Source: Persicaria tinctoria (Eukaryota; Streptophyta; Magnoliopsida; Caryophyllales; Polygonaceae). Taken from it: a DNA stretch of 64,000 nucleotides. Below, piece after piece: positions 53,723-63,897 of this stretch. Below the pieces are notes generated by a model. The model ran no database searches. It saw only the letters and a program-made list of their open reading frames with translations, and was not told where the DNA came from. The position numbers and the translations under genes are program-made. The first letter of the stretch is position 1, and each line of letters starts with the position of its first letter. The stretch lies in the NCBI GenBank assembly GCA_037127255.1, contig JBANSL010000004.1, forward strand, positions 14,887,967-14,951,966. Direction: 5' to 3'.

Positions 53723-54117
53723 TCGGATAACTTCTTTTATGCCTTGCTTTTGTTAATCGTAATTACACAATTTGTTTTGTTTAATCGCGAGTGTTTATGT
53801 AATCATGTTTTTATTTAACAATTTTAAAATATGGCTTTGGTCCTCGCGTTCTATTTGTTTCTGACTCGGATGTGACCTTTCTTGATGTGACACGGGTGTT
53901 CTGGGTTGCAGAGATATGCTTTGAGATCTTGCCACTTGTTCGGCATGTAGGTGATTCTGAAAAGATTGCTTTGGACGGATGCGGATTCTACTCTATGACG
54001 TGATGATACAATATACGATTTGTTTTATTTGCCGATAAATACCAGATATGTTTAGATAAAGCATGGGCAATTGTCCTTGCATTTTGCTTCCGTTTTGGTA
54101 ATTCGAAGTGAGGAATT
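53723..54117. other. Spacer between two B3-like genes
   Basis: AT-rich with no supported gene. Part of it (about 53880-53990) could be a decayed coding remnant but matches nothing I recognise. Confidence 0.5.
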
Positions 54118-54504
54118 ATGAACTCTCCCCATCCTCGTCGTCGTGACTTTTTTCGTTCCATTGATTCTGAAGAGAAAAATGGAATATATGGTAGTTTTTT
54201 TACCCTTCCTTCGGAATTCTCGTTTTTCTTGGTTAAATTTTGCTTTGGTGTTTTGCAGCTTTTTCCTGAGTCTTTTGGCGCTGCGTATGGTCGTGAGGGA
54301 TTGACTCATGTTTGCTTGGTTTCTCCCAATGGGCGAGAATTTCGAGTGAGGTTGTTCCAAGATAGCCAGAACCATTACATCCTTACTAAAGGCTGAAATG
54401 TTTTTGCCGTGGATAGCGGCTTGCGTGTTGAGGGGTCTCTTATTATTTTCAAATATGAGGGGAGTATTCGCTTCACAATAATAGTTCTAGAGGCGAATGA
54501 GTGA
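54118..54504 (+). pseudogene. B3-like gene, antisense strand of the Tat element, one stop
   Basis: ATG at 54118 opens MNSPHPRRRDFFRSIDSEEK. A GTAGTT site near 54191 and TTTTGCAG at 54251-54258 bound a 68-bp T-rich, intron-like gap. After it come LFPESFGAAYGREGLTHVCL, FRVRLFQDSQNHYIL and NVFAVDSGLRVEGSLIIFKY, to the TGA at 54502. The GW box reads G-stop, because a TGG is replaced by TGA at 54394. Reading phase across the gap needs a one-base shift. A neighbour of the same family lies 400 bp upstream in the same direction. Confidence 0.6.
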
Positions 54505-54884
54505 GATCATGAGGTTGGGTTGAAATTTGGTTTTTTACTACTTCCTTGCTTACCATTCCCTTGTTTCTTGTGTGGACCCATTTATGTTAAACACTTATGT
54601 ACCTTGCTTTGGAGTTGTTTATAGTAATCGTGTCGCGTATATGCTTCGGGGTTCTGTTTGCATGTTGGTTTTAAGAAATGCGTGTTGGCGAACTTTCTTT
54701 TTGCCAAGCTTGCTAAATCTCGGATTAAAACAGTTTGCACAGCTTATCTCAGAGTGCCATATTCTTAATAACCATTTGATCGTGATTAATGGGAATTCAA
54801 AAATTATCATATCATGATAGAAAAAGTCATATTGTAAACAAGAAGGAATGAAGAAGAATATATCGCCTTCATTAGCTTTCCACA
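54505..54884. other. Spacer, no gene seen
   Basis: About 380 bp between the B3-like copy and the 59-bp repeats. It carries only short incidental ORFs. Confidence 0.5.
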
Positions 54885-55545
54885 TAATATGGAAGCTAGC
54901 TTGTTTATATATCCGTGTTTGAAAAGCATAATGATTGCTGAATTTATCCTCCTTGGAGGCTAGCTTGTTTGCACATCCGTGTTTGAAATACACGCGATTG
55001 CTAAATTAATTCTCCTTAGAGGCTTACTTGCACATCCGTGTTCGAAAAACACGCGATTGCTAAATTTATTCTCCTTGGAGGCTTACTTGCACATCCGTGT
55101 CTGAAAGACACGCGATTGCTAAATTTATTCTCCTTGGAGGCTTACTTGCACATTCGTGTTCGAATGACACGCGATTGGTAAATTTATTCTCTTTGGAGGC
55201 TTACTTGCACATCCGTCTTCGAAAGACACGCGATTGCTAAATTTATTCTCATTGGAGGCTTACTTGCACATCCGTGTTCGAAAGACATGCGATTGCTAAA
55301 TTTATTCTCCTTGGAGGCTTACTTGCACATCCGTGTTCGAAAGACACGCGATTGCTAAATTTATTCTCCTTGGAGGTTTACTTCCACATCCTTGTTCGAA
55401 AGACACGCGATTGCTAAATTTATTCTCCTTGGAGGCTTACTTGCACATACTTGTTTGAAAGACACGCGATTGCTAAATTTATTCTCCTTGGAGGCTTACT
55501 TGCACATCCGTGTTCGAAAGACACGCGATTGCTAAATTTATGTGT
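54885..55545. repeat. Tandem repeat, 59-bp unit, about 11 copies (Tat element 3' region)
   Basis: Unit: GGAGGCTTACTTGCACATCC, then GTGTTCGAAAGACACGCGAT, then TGCTAAATTTATTCTCCTT. Copies from about 55013 to 55540 are very alike; the first two or three are divergent. It begins just downstream of the integrase stop codon (reading the element direction) and is typical for Tat 3' regions, which seed plant satellite repeats. Confidence 0.95.
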
Positions 55546-55670
55546 ATCGACAATTATTGTTAGGTTTGAAACTTTCATTTATATGTATGAAGTGGTATAC
55601 CCAATTAGGAACCCTGGTGACTCCTATACATGGAAAATCTAAGTCACCAGGATTATAATATGCCTAACCT

Positions 55671-56842
55671 TTACGCAAAATAAGCCTTGAGATTTTTGGC
55701 TTTCCATGACTTTGCGAGGATCGCGCCTTCTGAATTTTGAAGTTTAAAGGAACCCCTGCCTACTTCTTTGTGGATGACGTACGGACCTTCCCATTTTGGT
55801 GCAAGTTTTCCCCCAACCGCTTCTTGTCGAAGGACCATGTCCCCTTTTTGTAATGGGCGTACGAAGACACGCTTGTTGTATCCTTCAGCTATTCGGCGTT
55901 GATATTCATTCGCTTTGAGGCAAGCGGTGTCCCTTCTTTCTTCGCGCAAGTGGAGTTCTAACTCAAGGGCTTCGTCATTGGTGTCTTTGCTAAAATCGAT
56001 AATTCTAGCTGAGGGAATTAGAAATTCCACTAGGATGATTGCATCAACTTCAAATGCCATTGCGAATGGCGTTTCTGTAGTGGGGCTCTTAGCTGAGGTT
56101 CTATACGACCACAACACCAGGGGCAAGATCTCATCCCATTCTCCCTTCGTTGTTCCTAACCTTTTCTTGCGGGTATTAAGAATTTAGCGATTCGTGGTTT
56201 CGGCTTGTCCATTGGATTGTAGGTAAGCTACTGACGAGAACCGGAAGTCGATGTGGAGGTCGGCGCAGACGTCATGAATTCCCTCGCAGTCAAACTAAGG
56301 AACATGATCAGTGATGATAGCTTGAGTGATCCCAAATCAGCAAACCATGTTCTTCTAGAGGAATTTGCGCACTTTTTCGGCCGTGATGGTGGCCATGGCT
56401 TCAACTTCAACCCACTTTGTGAAGTAATCAACTATCACAATGATGAAGCACAACTGGTTTGGTGTCGTTGGAAAAGGGCCCAAAATATCCATTCCCCACA
56501 TCGCGAATGGACATGGTGCGGATATGCACTTCAATGGATGAAAGGGGCGGTGATTGAGCGATGAATGCCACTGGCAAGGGTCACATATGTGAATAATCAT
56601 TTCAGCATCTGCTTTGAGGGAGGGCCAGTAGTAACCTAGACGTGTGATTTTAGACGCCACGACTCTGCACCCTTGGTGGTTGCCACAGAGGCCCGCGTGC
56701 AGCTCTCGGACGAGATCAAGGCCCTCTTGCTTCGAGACACAGAGGAGATCCGGGAGGTTAAAACCCCTTTTGTATAACCGGCTATCTCTGACTCGAAATC
56801 GGGCCGCTCTTCTTCTGATACTCTGGTTGTCTTATAATTCAC
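55671..56842 (-). pseudogene. Tat-type integrase
   Basis: Right to left: a zinc-binding part (about 56760-56590) with GYYWPSLKADAEMIIH and ICDPCQWHSS. The catalytic core follows with MWGMDILGPFP (first Asp, about 56480) and VDYFTKWVEVEAMATITAEK. The second Asp and Glu region (56350-56130) is broken by frameshifts. The C-terminal part (56126-55671) is open, with LWSYRTSAKSPTTETPFAMA, GDMVLRQEAV, KWEGPYVIHKEVGRGSFKL and a final KNLKAYFA. Integrase would insert the cDNA into the genome. Confidence 0.85.
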
Positions 56843-56941
56843 CTGTTAAGGCCCCTTTAGTTATGTACTCTAGGAGAGGTATTCGCAGTATCCGAGGTTG
56901 GATATTCCAAAGAATCCCTGGTGGATTCCTCGAGCATGCTT

Positions 56942-57300
56942 CTATTCAATTACCACGCGATCGCTCAACCCCAAGGGTAGGGTGGCCCCCTTTCTAGCTA
57001 AGGTATCGGCACGTTCATTTTGATCGCGAGGGATGGACGAAATGCAACACTTCCCGAAGGCGGCAGTGAGTGTTTGTACGCGTGCCAAATATTTAGACAG
57101 CATTCCCGTCTTTGCTTCGTATTCTTCTTTAACTTGTAGAGCGACCACCTCTGAATCCGTGAAAATCTAGACTTGTTGACGTTAATGACCCAATCCTCTC
57201 CTTCACGATCCTGAGAGTTCGTAAAGACAACTTCCACCACAAAGTCGGCAAATGCCTAGGCCATAAGGGATTTTCTGGGTTTGAAATGGACGTCAAATTC
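56942..57300 (-). pseudogene. Tat second (archaeal-type) RNase H
   Basis: The readable core is MVALQVKEEYEAKTGMLSKY, LARVQTLTAAFGKC, and IPRDQNERADTLARKGAT. Tat elements carry this second RNase H between the ordinary RNase H and integrase. Frameshifts around 57160 disturb the N-terminal part (the DREGEDWVINV piece on another frame). Confidence 0.78.
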
Positions 57301-57315
57301 AGAAACCTCCACTAC

Positions 57316-58759
57316 CTACTTAACCATTCTCCCTGAAAGAGATGGTGAGTGCAAGATCTGATAGAGGGGAAGGTCGGAAAGCACTTCAATGGTATGAGCC
57401 TGAAAATAAGACCTTAATCTCCATGCTGCAAAAACCACATAAAGAGCCATCTTCTCTATTGGGGTGTATCTGGATTCATCGGACTGTAAGACCCTACTGA
57501 CGAAATAGATAGGAAGCTTGGATTCTCTAGTGAGCACCGTGCTGATACTTGTGGACCCGACGGTGAGGTATAGCTGTAGAGTTTCATGCTCGGGTGGATA
57601 ATGAAGAGTGGGTAAGGTGGCCAGGTATTCCTTCATACTTTTGAAAGCTTTATACAAAATGGCAGTCCATTCAACTGGACCTTTCTTTTTTAGCTGCTCG
57701 AAGAAGGGCAAAGAGTGGTCAACTAATCGCGAACAAAATCTGCTTAAATAGTTGACCGATCCGTTCAATTTCTGAATTTCGTTCAGCGTCCTAGGAGGAG
57801 CCATGTCGAGGATGGTCTGTACTTTTGAAAGGTTCACGTCTATCCCGCTGTGGCTTATCATGAAACCCGGGAATTTTCCGGAATCTACTCCAAAAACACA
57901 CTTTTCTGGATTCAGGCAAACACGATTTCTCCTTAGAGTGTCGATGGCTTCATGTAGATCCTTGTAGTGGTCCTCCTTTGTAAGGCTTTTGATCATGATG
58001 CAATCGACGTAAACTGCACTGTTTCTTCCGATTTGTGATACAAACACTTTCTCTATCATTCGTTGAAAGGTGGCACCCGCGTTCTTGAGCCCAAACGTCC
58101 CCTGGTTATTGATGAAGGCAGTGCTTTTCTCATCCTGAGGGCTCATTTTGATTTGATTGTAGACGGAATAGGCATCTAGAAAACTTAGCATGGTGTGCCC
58201 TGATGTGGTGTCTACTAGCTCATCGATAGACGGCAAAGCGTGCCCTCCACTTGCCACTGCTCTTTCTAACCAGCACCGCATTTGATAACCAGGTTGAATC
58301 ATTGATCTCGCGAATGAATCCGGCTTGTAGAAGTTTGTGTACCTCTTGCTTTGCTGCTTCTAATTTTTCGGCGGCCATTTTCCTCTTTCTTTGGCACACA
58401 TGCTTTGCATCGCGATTGAGTCTCAAGGAATGCTCTGCAGTTTCTCGCGGGAGCCCTTTCAAGTCTTGCGGCGACCATGCAAAGACATCACGTGATTCTT
58501 TCAACATACTCTTGAGGCGCTCTAAAGCGGGACCTGTCAAACTGTGACCGTGGGATAGGGTTTCGGTCTTGTTTGGGAAGGGAAAGAAAGCGATCTTTTC
58601 CTCCACTATCTTGTCAGCTACTTTTTCGGGTTGAACTTCCAGCTCCACTTGTTGTTGTTCAGACGTGGCCTCTTGCTCATGCTCATCAGTTGTTTCTTCT
58701 TTTAAAGACCCTCGACCGCTTCCCTTAATCGCGAATATTCGGCTGTGGCCATTTTTCAA
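57316..58759 (-). pseudogene. Tat reverse transcriptase and first RNase H, catalytic site altered
   Basis: The segment 58759-58220 reads DVFAWSPQDLKGL, KMAAEKLEAAKQEVHKLL and AGFIREINDSTWLSNAVLV, the start of a Tat RT. After a frameshift near 58230, 58302-57316 continues with LPSIDELVDTTSGHTMLSFL, DAYSVYNQIKMSPQDE and FGLKNAGATFQRMIEKVF. The catalytic box is YVDC, not YVDD (about 58010). A few residues before GLKNAG are missing. RNase H follows (PIYFVSRVLQSDESRYTPIE). The lost Asp, the frameshift and the gap show it is inactive. Confidence 0.9.
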
Positions 58760-58849
58760 TGAGGATAAGTAAAAAATTCTACTTTTTGCATGTCCCCCTC
58801 ACGCTTCACCCACCTTTCCGTCGACACATGGGAATTTGACGCTAAAATG

Positions 58850-59140
58850 ATAGACGGAGCATGTTATTTGGAATTTGAATAGACTTACCCGACCCATGAT
58901 AGCGTTGTAGATGGATGGCATCCGAACCACTGTGAAAGAGACTAGTTTTTCCGAGTAGCGACGCAATGCGCTTTCAGCGATTCTGAGTTGCTCAAAGGCG
59001 TCTCAGTAAAGGACGTCCACAGATGAACGCGTGTCTATCATCACTCGCTTGACTGTTTTGGTTTCTATCTGCACATGGATGATCATAGGATCTGAGTGTG
59101 GCATCCTGAGGTCACGACCGTCCCGAGTTTCAGAAACAGA
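58850..59140 (-). pseudogene. Tat aspartic protease (inactive)
   Basis: The minus strand reads MPHSDPMIIHVQIETKTVKR, then VMIDTRSSVDVLY, a stop, DAFEQLRI, later MPSIYNAIMGRVSLF. Relatives have D-G/T-G-S-S at the active site; here it reads DTRSS, and a Trp codon after VLY has become a stop. Confidence 0.75.
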
Positions 59141-59935
59141 AAAACTCAGTACCCCGTGCACAGTGGATGCTTGTTTGACACTGGCTTCGTATGGGGGCAG
59201 CTGGCTTCTCTCTCATAGTTTTTTCTCTCCTGCTTACTGGTTCTAGATGTCGTGGGTCCCCCGTGATAGTGTTAATGCATTCGTCTAGAGAAAGATGTTT
59301 CCGGCGATCCTGGTTGGAGTGCTCACGTTGGTTGGACGAGGACCACGCTTCAGGGGCATTTCTGGCGTCCCTTGGGGGAGATCGATATCCTCCTCCCATG
59401 TTCCCATTTCTTCCTCCCCTATTCTAGAGGTAAGTTTCCCTGCCTCTTCCTCTAGTTTTATATTGGGGATTGTAGGGCCGGGGTGGAGCGTTAAGTGGTC
59501 TATATTACTGGGGATGAACCACAGAAGGATTGTGTTGTTGTGGCGTCGTGGCTGGATGAATGAGATATGTTGGTGGGGCGCAATCCCATATATAGGAGGT
59601 GAAACCTGGTCGGGATGAGCCATCATCACATTTGTTGGGGAACCTAGTGGACCTGGTCCCGTTCTTTGGTTCTATTGGACTTCTTGGACCTGAGGTTGTG
59701 GTGGGGCGACCGGGTATTGCCAGGGAGGATGACGGTTTTGTTGATTCCTGAAATTTTCTCTTCCTTGGCGCTTGTTAGGGACCATGTGGTAGGACGGTGG
59801 CCTGGATTCGACAGGTCGCGAGCTAGAGCTTGCAGCCTCCATGGCGTGGATTTGTTTGGTTATGAGCTCTCTCAGAACATCATAGTTTTTTGGCTCTTTT
59901 CGGAACAGACAGATCTTGAAGTCTCCCTCAGCCAG
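59141..59935 (-). pseudogene. Tat gag C-terminal part
   Basis: Starts inside gag (about 59935) with LRELITKQIHAMEAAS, then a Pro/Gln-rich region (PPWQYPVAPPQPQVQEVQ) and, towards protease, ECINTITGDPRHLEPVSRRE, the gag-protease junction typical of the group. Several stops are present. The capsid part is cut off by the LTR fragment beginning at 59936. Confidence 0.72.
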
Positions 59936-60467
59936 TTTTGTGAGCCTAATTTTCCATGTTTTATACTTACTTTTATATCGATTTCTGCATGCATTTCATA
60001 CATTTAGGTTAGAATAGTACAAAATCTATGTAGTTTATGCTTATTTGTCAAATTATGGAGTCTACGCTAGTTTCTGTTTAATTACGTAAAGCTTGAGGTC
60101 AACTACAGAAATTCCAAGGCCAAGGAGTAGCGGAACCAGGACAAATCGAGCAAAGGACGAGGAAAGAAGCACTCGACAAGTCTGGTCGATATCGACTAAA
60201 CTTGGTCGATATCGAGTAACTTCCAAGGCAAGAACTTCACGAAATAAAGCAGGAGCACTCGAGGAGCCCGAAGCTGGTCGACGTCAAGTAAATTACTCGA
60301 TTTCGAGTAAACCCAACGAGTCCGAATCTTGCTCGAGCTCGAGTGCAACCCCGGGAAAAGAATTCTACTCGACGTCGAGGAGTTTTGTCGACGTCGAGGA
60401 CATTCCAGAGCAGGCCGAGTCGAGTACGAGGAGAAATCTGAGTGATTGAAGTTACTTGCAAGCCAAG
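59936..60467 (+). repeat. LTR fragment of the C/D superfamily (U3 part), interrupted at 60467
   Basis: It starts TTTTGTGAGCCTAATTTTCC, the usual TGTTGTGAGCC start with its second base changed. It runs through three decamer units (60186/60206, 60278/60297, 60369/60388) to TTACTTGCAAGCCAAG. C1's LTR reads on into ATTCGACG at that point (24182), but here another LTR starts. The rest should reappear beyond the window. Confidence 0.85.
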
Positions 60468-62033
60468 TGATGTATATGTTTTATGCCATGTTTTTATATC
60501 CATTTTAGCTACTTATTCTATCCTTTTATATATTATGGGTTAGAATAGTACATAATCTATGTAGTTTATGCTTATTTGTCAAGTTATGCAGTCTACACTA
60601 GTTTCTGTTTAATTTCGCAGAAATTGGACGCACTTTGGAGCTTAAAGGAAACTCATGAAGAAGCTAAGGATGGTGCAGCCGGAAAAAAGCCCGCTTTTCG
60701 TCATTCATCATTCTGAATCAAGTTCTGATGCCTTCATAAGAGTTGTAGCCCTCGAAAAGAGCTTTCCAGCGCATATTCAGATGCGTCAATCGAACGAACG
60801 AGGACACAAGAAAGTGCGTTTCAGGACGGATCAGAATGCTGAGAACTGAAGAATGGTCGATATCGACCAGACTTGGTTGATATCGACCTAATTCTAGTCA
60901 AAATTTCTGGATCGACTCTACATTGCAAGAGGACACAAAGATAGGTCCATTTCGACCTATATTGGTCGATATCGACCACAATCAAGTCGAAATTCCTGCC
61001 AGAGCCGAAATCGAGTGAACAGAAGCTGAAGCCGAGCAGAACACTCGATATCGACCAACTTCCAGTGATGAGTACGAAGTCAATTTTGAGTCATATTCAG
61101 ATCCCGTGAGAAGATATTCCAAGAGAATATTCATTGCACATGAAGACTTAATATTTTATCTTTTCATTTATCTTAAGGGTGGAACATTTAATTACCCTAT
61201 AGGATTTATCTTGTTTACTAAATTAGATTTATTTCTTTCCAAGTAGTATTATATCTTTAGATAGACGATAGATATTCCTTACCTTGATTAGCAAGGATTA
61301 AGGCCTATAAATAAAGCCCATGGGGCTAGTTTTTCATTCATTTCAAGCTTGAAGGAGTTGGAGAGTGAGAGCAATTTGGCTTCGATCGGTTGTAAGCTTT
61401 GGTTTATTTTAATGCAATTAAGTTTACTTTTATTATTGATGTCTTTTCCTATGATGAAGAGCGAGTAGTCCACCTACTTCTAGGGTCGGGGTGAGCCCGA
61501 CGATAGCCATACGTGTTTGAGGTAAAGATTCGACCTTTATTTTGTTTTGATCATCCACTGCCTTTTATATGTTTATTACAAATTTAATAGAGATTGAGGT
61601 TAACCACTTGTATTATAAACATAAAATTGGTAGATACAATTAGGGTTTCTTGAAATAGTTCTCTAATTGTTGGAAAAAGCGAAAGCTTGATCCTTTGATA
61701 TGATTGCATGATTATTTCTCTTTGTCTTGCCTTATGCATGTTTGGTTATCGTTGTTGGAAACCCCGGTCTTGGAAGTTTCCTTTTACATTGTTTATTCCG
61801 AAATCTGCGAACTTTGGCTTTTATTTACGCATTGTTACCTAATCGATTTCGACCAACACTGGTCGATATCGACTTCTAGTACTCGATCCAGCAAAGATCG
61901 CTGCTTGTTTGTGTTTCTGTAGGTACAGGTCGAAATCGAGGAACTGGTCGATATCGAGCAACCAGATCGATATCGAGTGAACTGGTCTAAATCGACTGAC
62001 TCTATGCAGTTGCCAGAGATCGATTGACTGGTC
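60468..62033 (+). repeat. LTR fragment of a further subfamily (3' end missing)
   Basis: It starts TGATGTATATGTTTTATGCC and shares the superfamily body: AATCTATGTAGTTTATGC, decamer sites (60857/60877, 60966, 61045; TA centre), TATA at 61306-61312, and the GCGAGTAGTCCACC block. At about 62033 it passes straight into protease-coding sequence, so U5's end and the primer site are missing. Confidence 0.8.
61306..61312 (+). promoter_or_regulatory. TATA box of the 60468 LTR
   Basis: TATAAAT in AAGGCCTATAAATAAAGCCC. Confidence 0.7.
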
Positions 62034-62520
62034 TAATCATTCTAGGAAGGCCCTCCTTTGCGACGGTGGATGCCAACATAAGCGTAAGAAAGGGGGTGCT
62101 CACTTTCAACATCAGTGATGAGTTAATTGAGTATTCCTTTAATAAAACTGAAAGGCACACATGTCCCATGGAAGAAGTCAAGCAATATCAGCCAGGTACA
62201 TCACCTGCGGGGAGCCTAAGGTAAGAAATATGACTCCCGAGGAGCTGGAAAAGAGGGATATAGAAGCCTAGGTGGATGAGATCATGGCCATCCTGAACGA
62301 CGACACAGAGGACTTACTCGACATCGACCAAGGTAAGTCGACATCGACTAATTATTTCCCGGATGCCTTGCCAGGATTCAGGTATGGGGTCGAAGTCGGC
62401 CAGAGTTACTCGACGTCGACCAGAACTCAAGCCCACCACCGATTACAGCTTTTCGACGTCGACCAGTCCCATCCTTCCTCGACTCCGCCTTCCTCGACCA
62501 ACAGTCCACCAGACGAGAGA
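62034..62520 (+). pseudogene. Athila-like protease end plus TCGA-rich linker, first copy
   Basis: Reads IILGRPSFATVDANISVRKG, VLTFNISDELIEYSFNKTER and a stop after PAGSLR. In another frame MDEIMAILNDDTEDLLDIDQ (62272 on) follows, then a Ser/Thr-rich linker. It parallels C2 at 35550-36100. Decamers TCGACATCGA at 62318 and 62338 are 20 bp apart. At 62521 it joins LTR sequence. Confidence 0.75.
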
Positions 62521-63429
62521 GGTTGGAGAAAGCGAGAGTTGGATTTGGCTTTGATCGGTTGTAAGCTTTCTTTGAGTTTATTTAATGCAATTTAGTTCCT
62601 TTTTGTTATTGATGTGTTTATTCATGATGAAGAGCGAGTAGTCACCCAACTTCTAGGGTCAGGGTGAACCCGACGGTAGCCATGTAAAGTGATGCGGTAA
62701 AGGTACAATCTTTTGATGCGAATTCGTCTTCTATCCGATCCCTATGAGCATGATTCATTTGCGAAAGTTGAAGGTAATCCTTGTTTGTGTTATTGAAGCG
62801 AAAGTGATCTTAATTCAACTTGGATTAATTATGTGAAAAGGGTTAGTAACAATTAGGGTTTATGCGAAAGTCTCTATCTTCCTATTTGTTAACAACGAGA
62901 GTTGTTTGATGAAAAGCATGATCTTTTATGCCTTTATGTGTTATTTTACATTGTTATCATTGTGGTGTTGATACCCGGATCTTGGAAGTCTTTAGTTCAT
63001 TGATTTATTTTCCCAAAATTTCGTGTTTACATTTGTTTCCATTCGAAAAGGTGAGATTTTTAGTTTCTGTTTTTACTCGAGATCGACTAGGGCTTGTCGA
63101 CGTCGAGGAACGTTAGTCGAAGTCGAGGAGTTTTATCGAGATCGACCAGTTTGCTTTGGCTTTCGATTTCTGTTCGGTTTTTTTGCTTTCTGTTTTACTC
63201 GACAGAGTGGCCGAAGTCGAGTACCTAACTCGAAGTCGAGGACTCTTCTGGTCGAGATCGTGCTGCGTTTTGGGACTGAAAAGACGGGCACTGCCACGCT
63301 TCCTCGTGGATCAATCCTGACTGCCTTCTACTACAACGGGAGGAAGTCTTGTATTTATTTGCTAAAACAGGGAGTCAGATTGCTTTATATTTTATTTATA
63401 TTTCATACTTGACACATCCTCCTTCAACA
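62521..63429 (+). repeat. LTR piece from just after the TATA box to the LTR end
   Basis: Begins GGTTGGAGAAAGCGAGAG, which matches the region shortly after the transcription start in the 60468 LTR (GAGTTGGAGAGTGAGAG at 61348). It runs to CTTCAACA at 63429. There is no U3, no TATA box and no primer site after it. Decamers TCGAGATCGA, TCGACGTCGA and variants lie at 63077-63260. Confidence 0.8.
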
Positions 63430-63897
63430 AAAAATTGAGTATTTCTTTAATAAAACTGAAAGGCACACATGTCCCATGGAAGAGGTCAAGCAATATCAGC
63501 CATGTACTTCACCTGCGGGGAGCCTAAGATAAGAAATATGACTCCCGAGGAGCTGGAAAAGAGGGATATGGAAGCCTAGGTGGAGGAGATCATGGCCATC
63601 CTAAACGACGACACAGAGGACTTACTCGACATCGACCAAGGTAAGTCGACGTCGACTAATTATTTTTCGGATGCCTTGCCAAGATTTAAGTATGGGGTCG
63701 AAGTCGACCAGAGTTACTCGACGTCGAGTCCTCTAGTTGACGTCGACCAGAACTCAAGCCCACCACCGACTGCAGCTTCGTCGAGTAACCCACCCGAAGC
63801 CAAGATTTACTCGACGCCGACCAAGCTCCTCGACATCAACCAGTCCCATCCTTCCTCGACTCCGCCTTCCTCGACCAGCAGTCCACGAGACGATAGA
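63430..63897 (+). pseudogene. Athila-like protease end plus TCGA-rich linker, second copy
   Basis: Starts AAAATTGAGTATTTCTTTAA, equivalent to 62125 on. It contains the 110-codon frame 63580-63912 (MEEIMAILNDDTEDLLDID), then VDVDQNSSPPPTAASSSNPP. It is about 69 bp longer than the first copy in the linker. Confidence 0.78.

Larger units (their letters stand above)
6002..59935 (-). mobile_element. Tat-lineage Ty3/gypsy element, decayed and heavily nested
   Basis: Read right to left: gag tail (59935-59140), protease (about 59130-58850), RT (58759-57316), RNase H and a second, archaeal-type RNase H (about 57250-56942), and integrase (56842-55671). A 59-bp tandem repeat (54885-55545), B3-like domains, a 93-bp tandem repeat (48568-49240), more B3-like domains and an antisense gene (7852-10223) follow. 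Two RNase H domains, a long region after pol, tandem repeats there and antisense ORFs are all known traits of the Tat clade (Retand, Ogre and relatives). About 36 kb of this span is the nested element A, and solo LTRs interrupt it at 49924 and 51387. That the left end is at 6002 is inferred from where the copia stops. The right end is outside the window. Confidence 0.72.

Noticed and set aside
54885..55545. CRISPR-like array of regular repeats
   Set aside because: The 59-bp units are contiguous and repeat in full, with no unique spacers and no cas genes. It is a tandem repeat of a plant retroelement.
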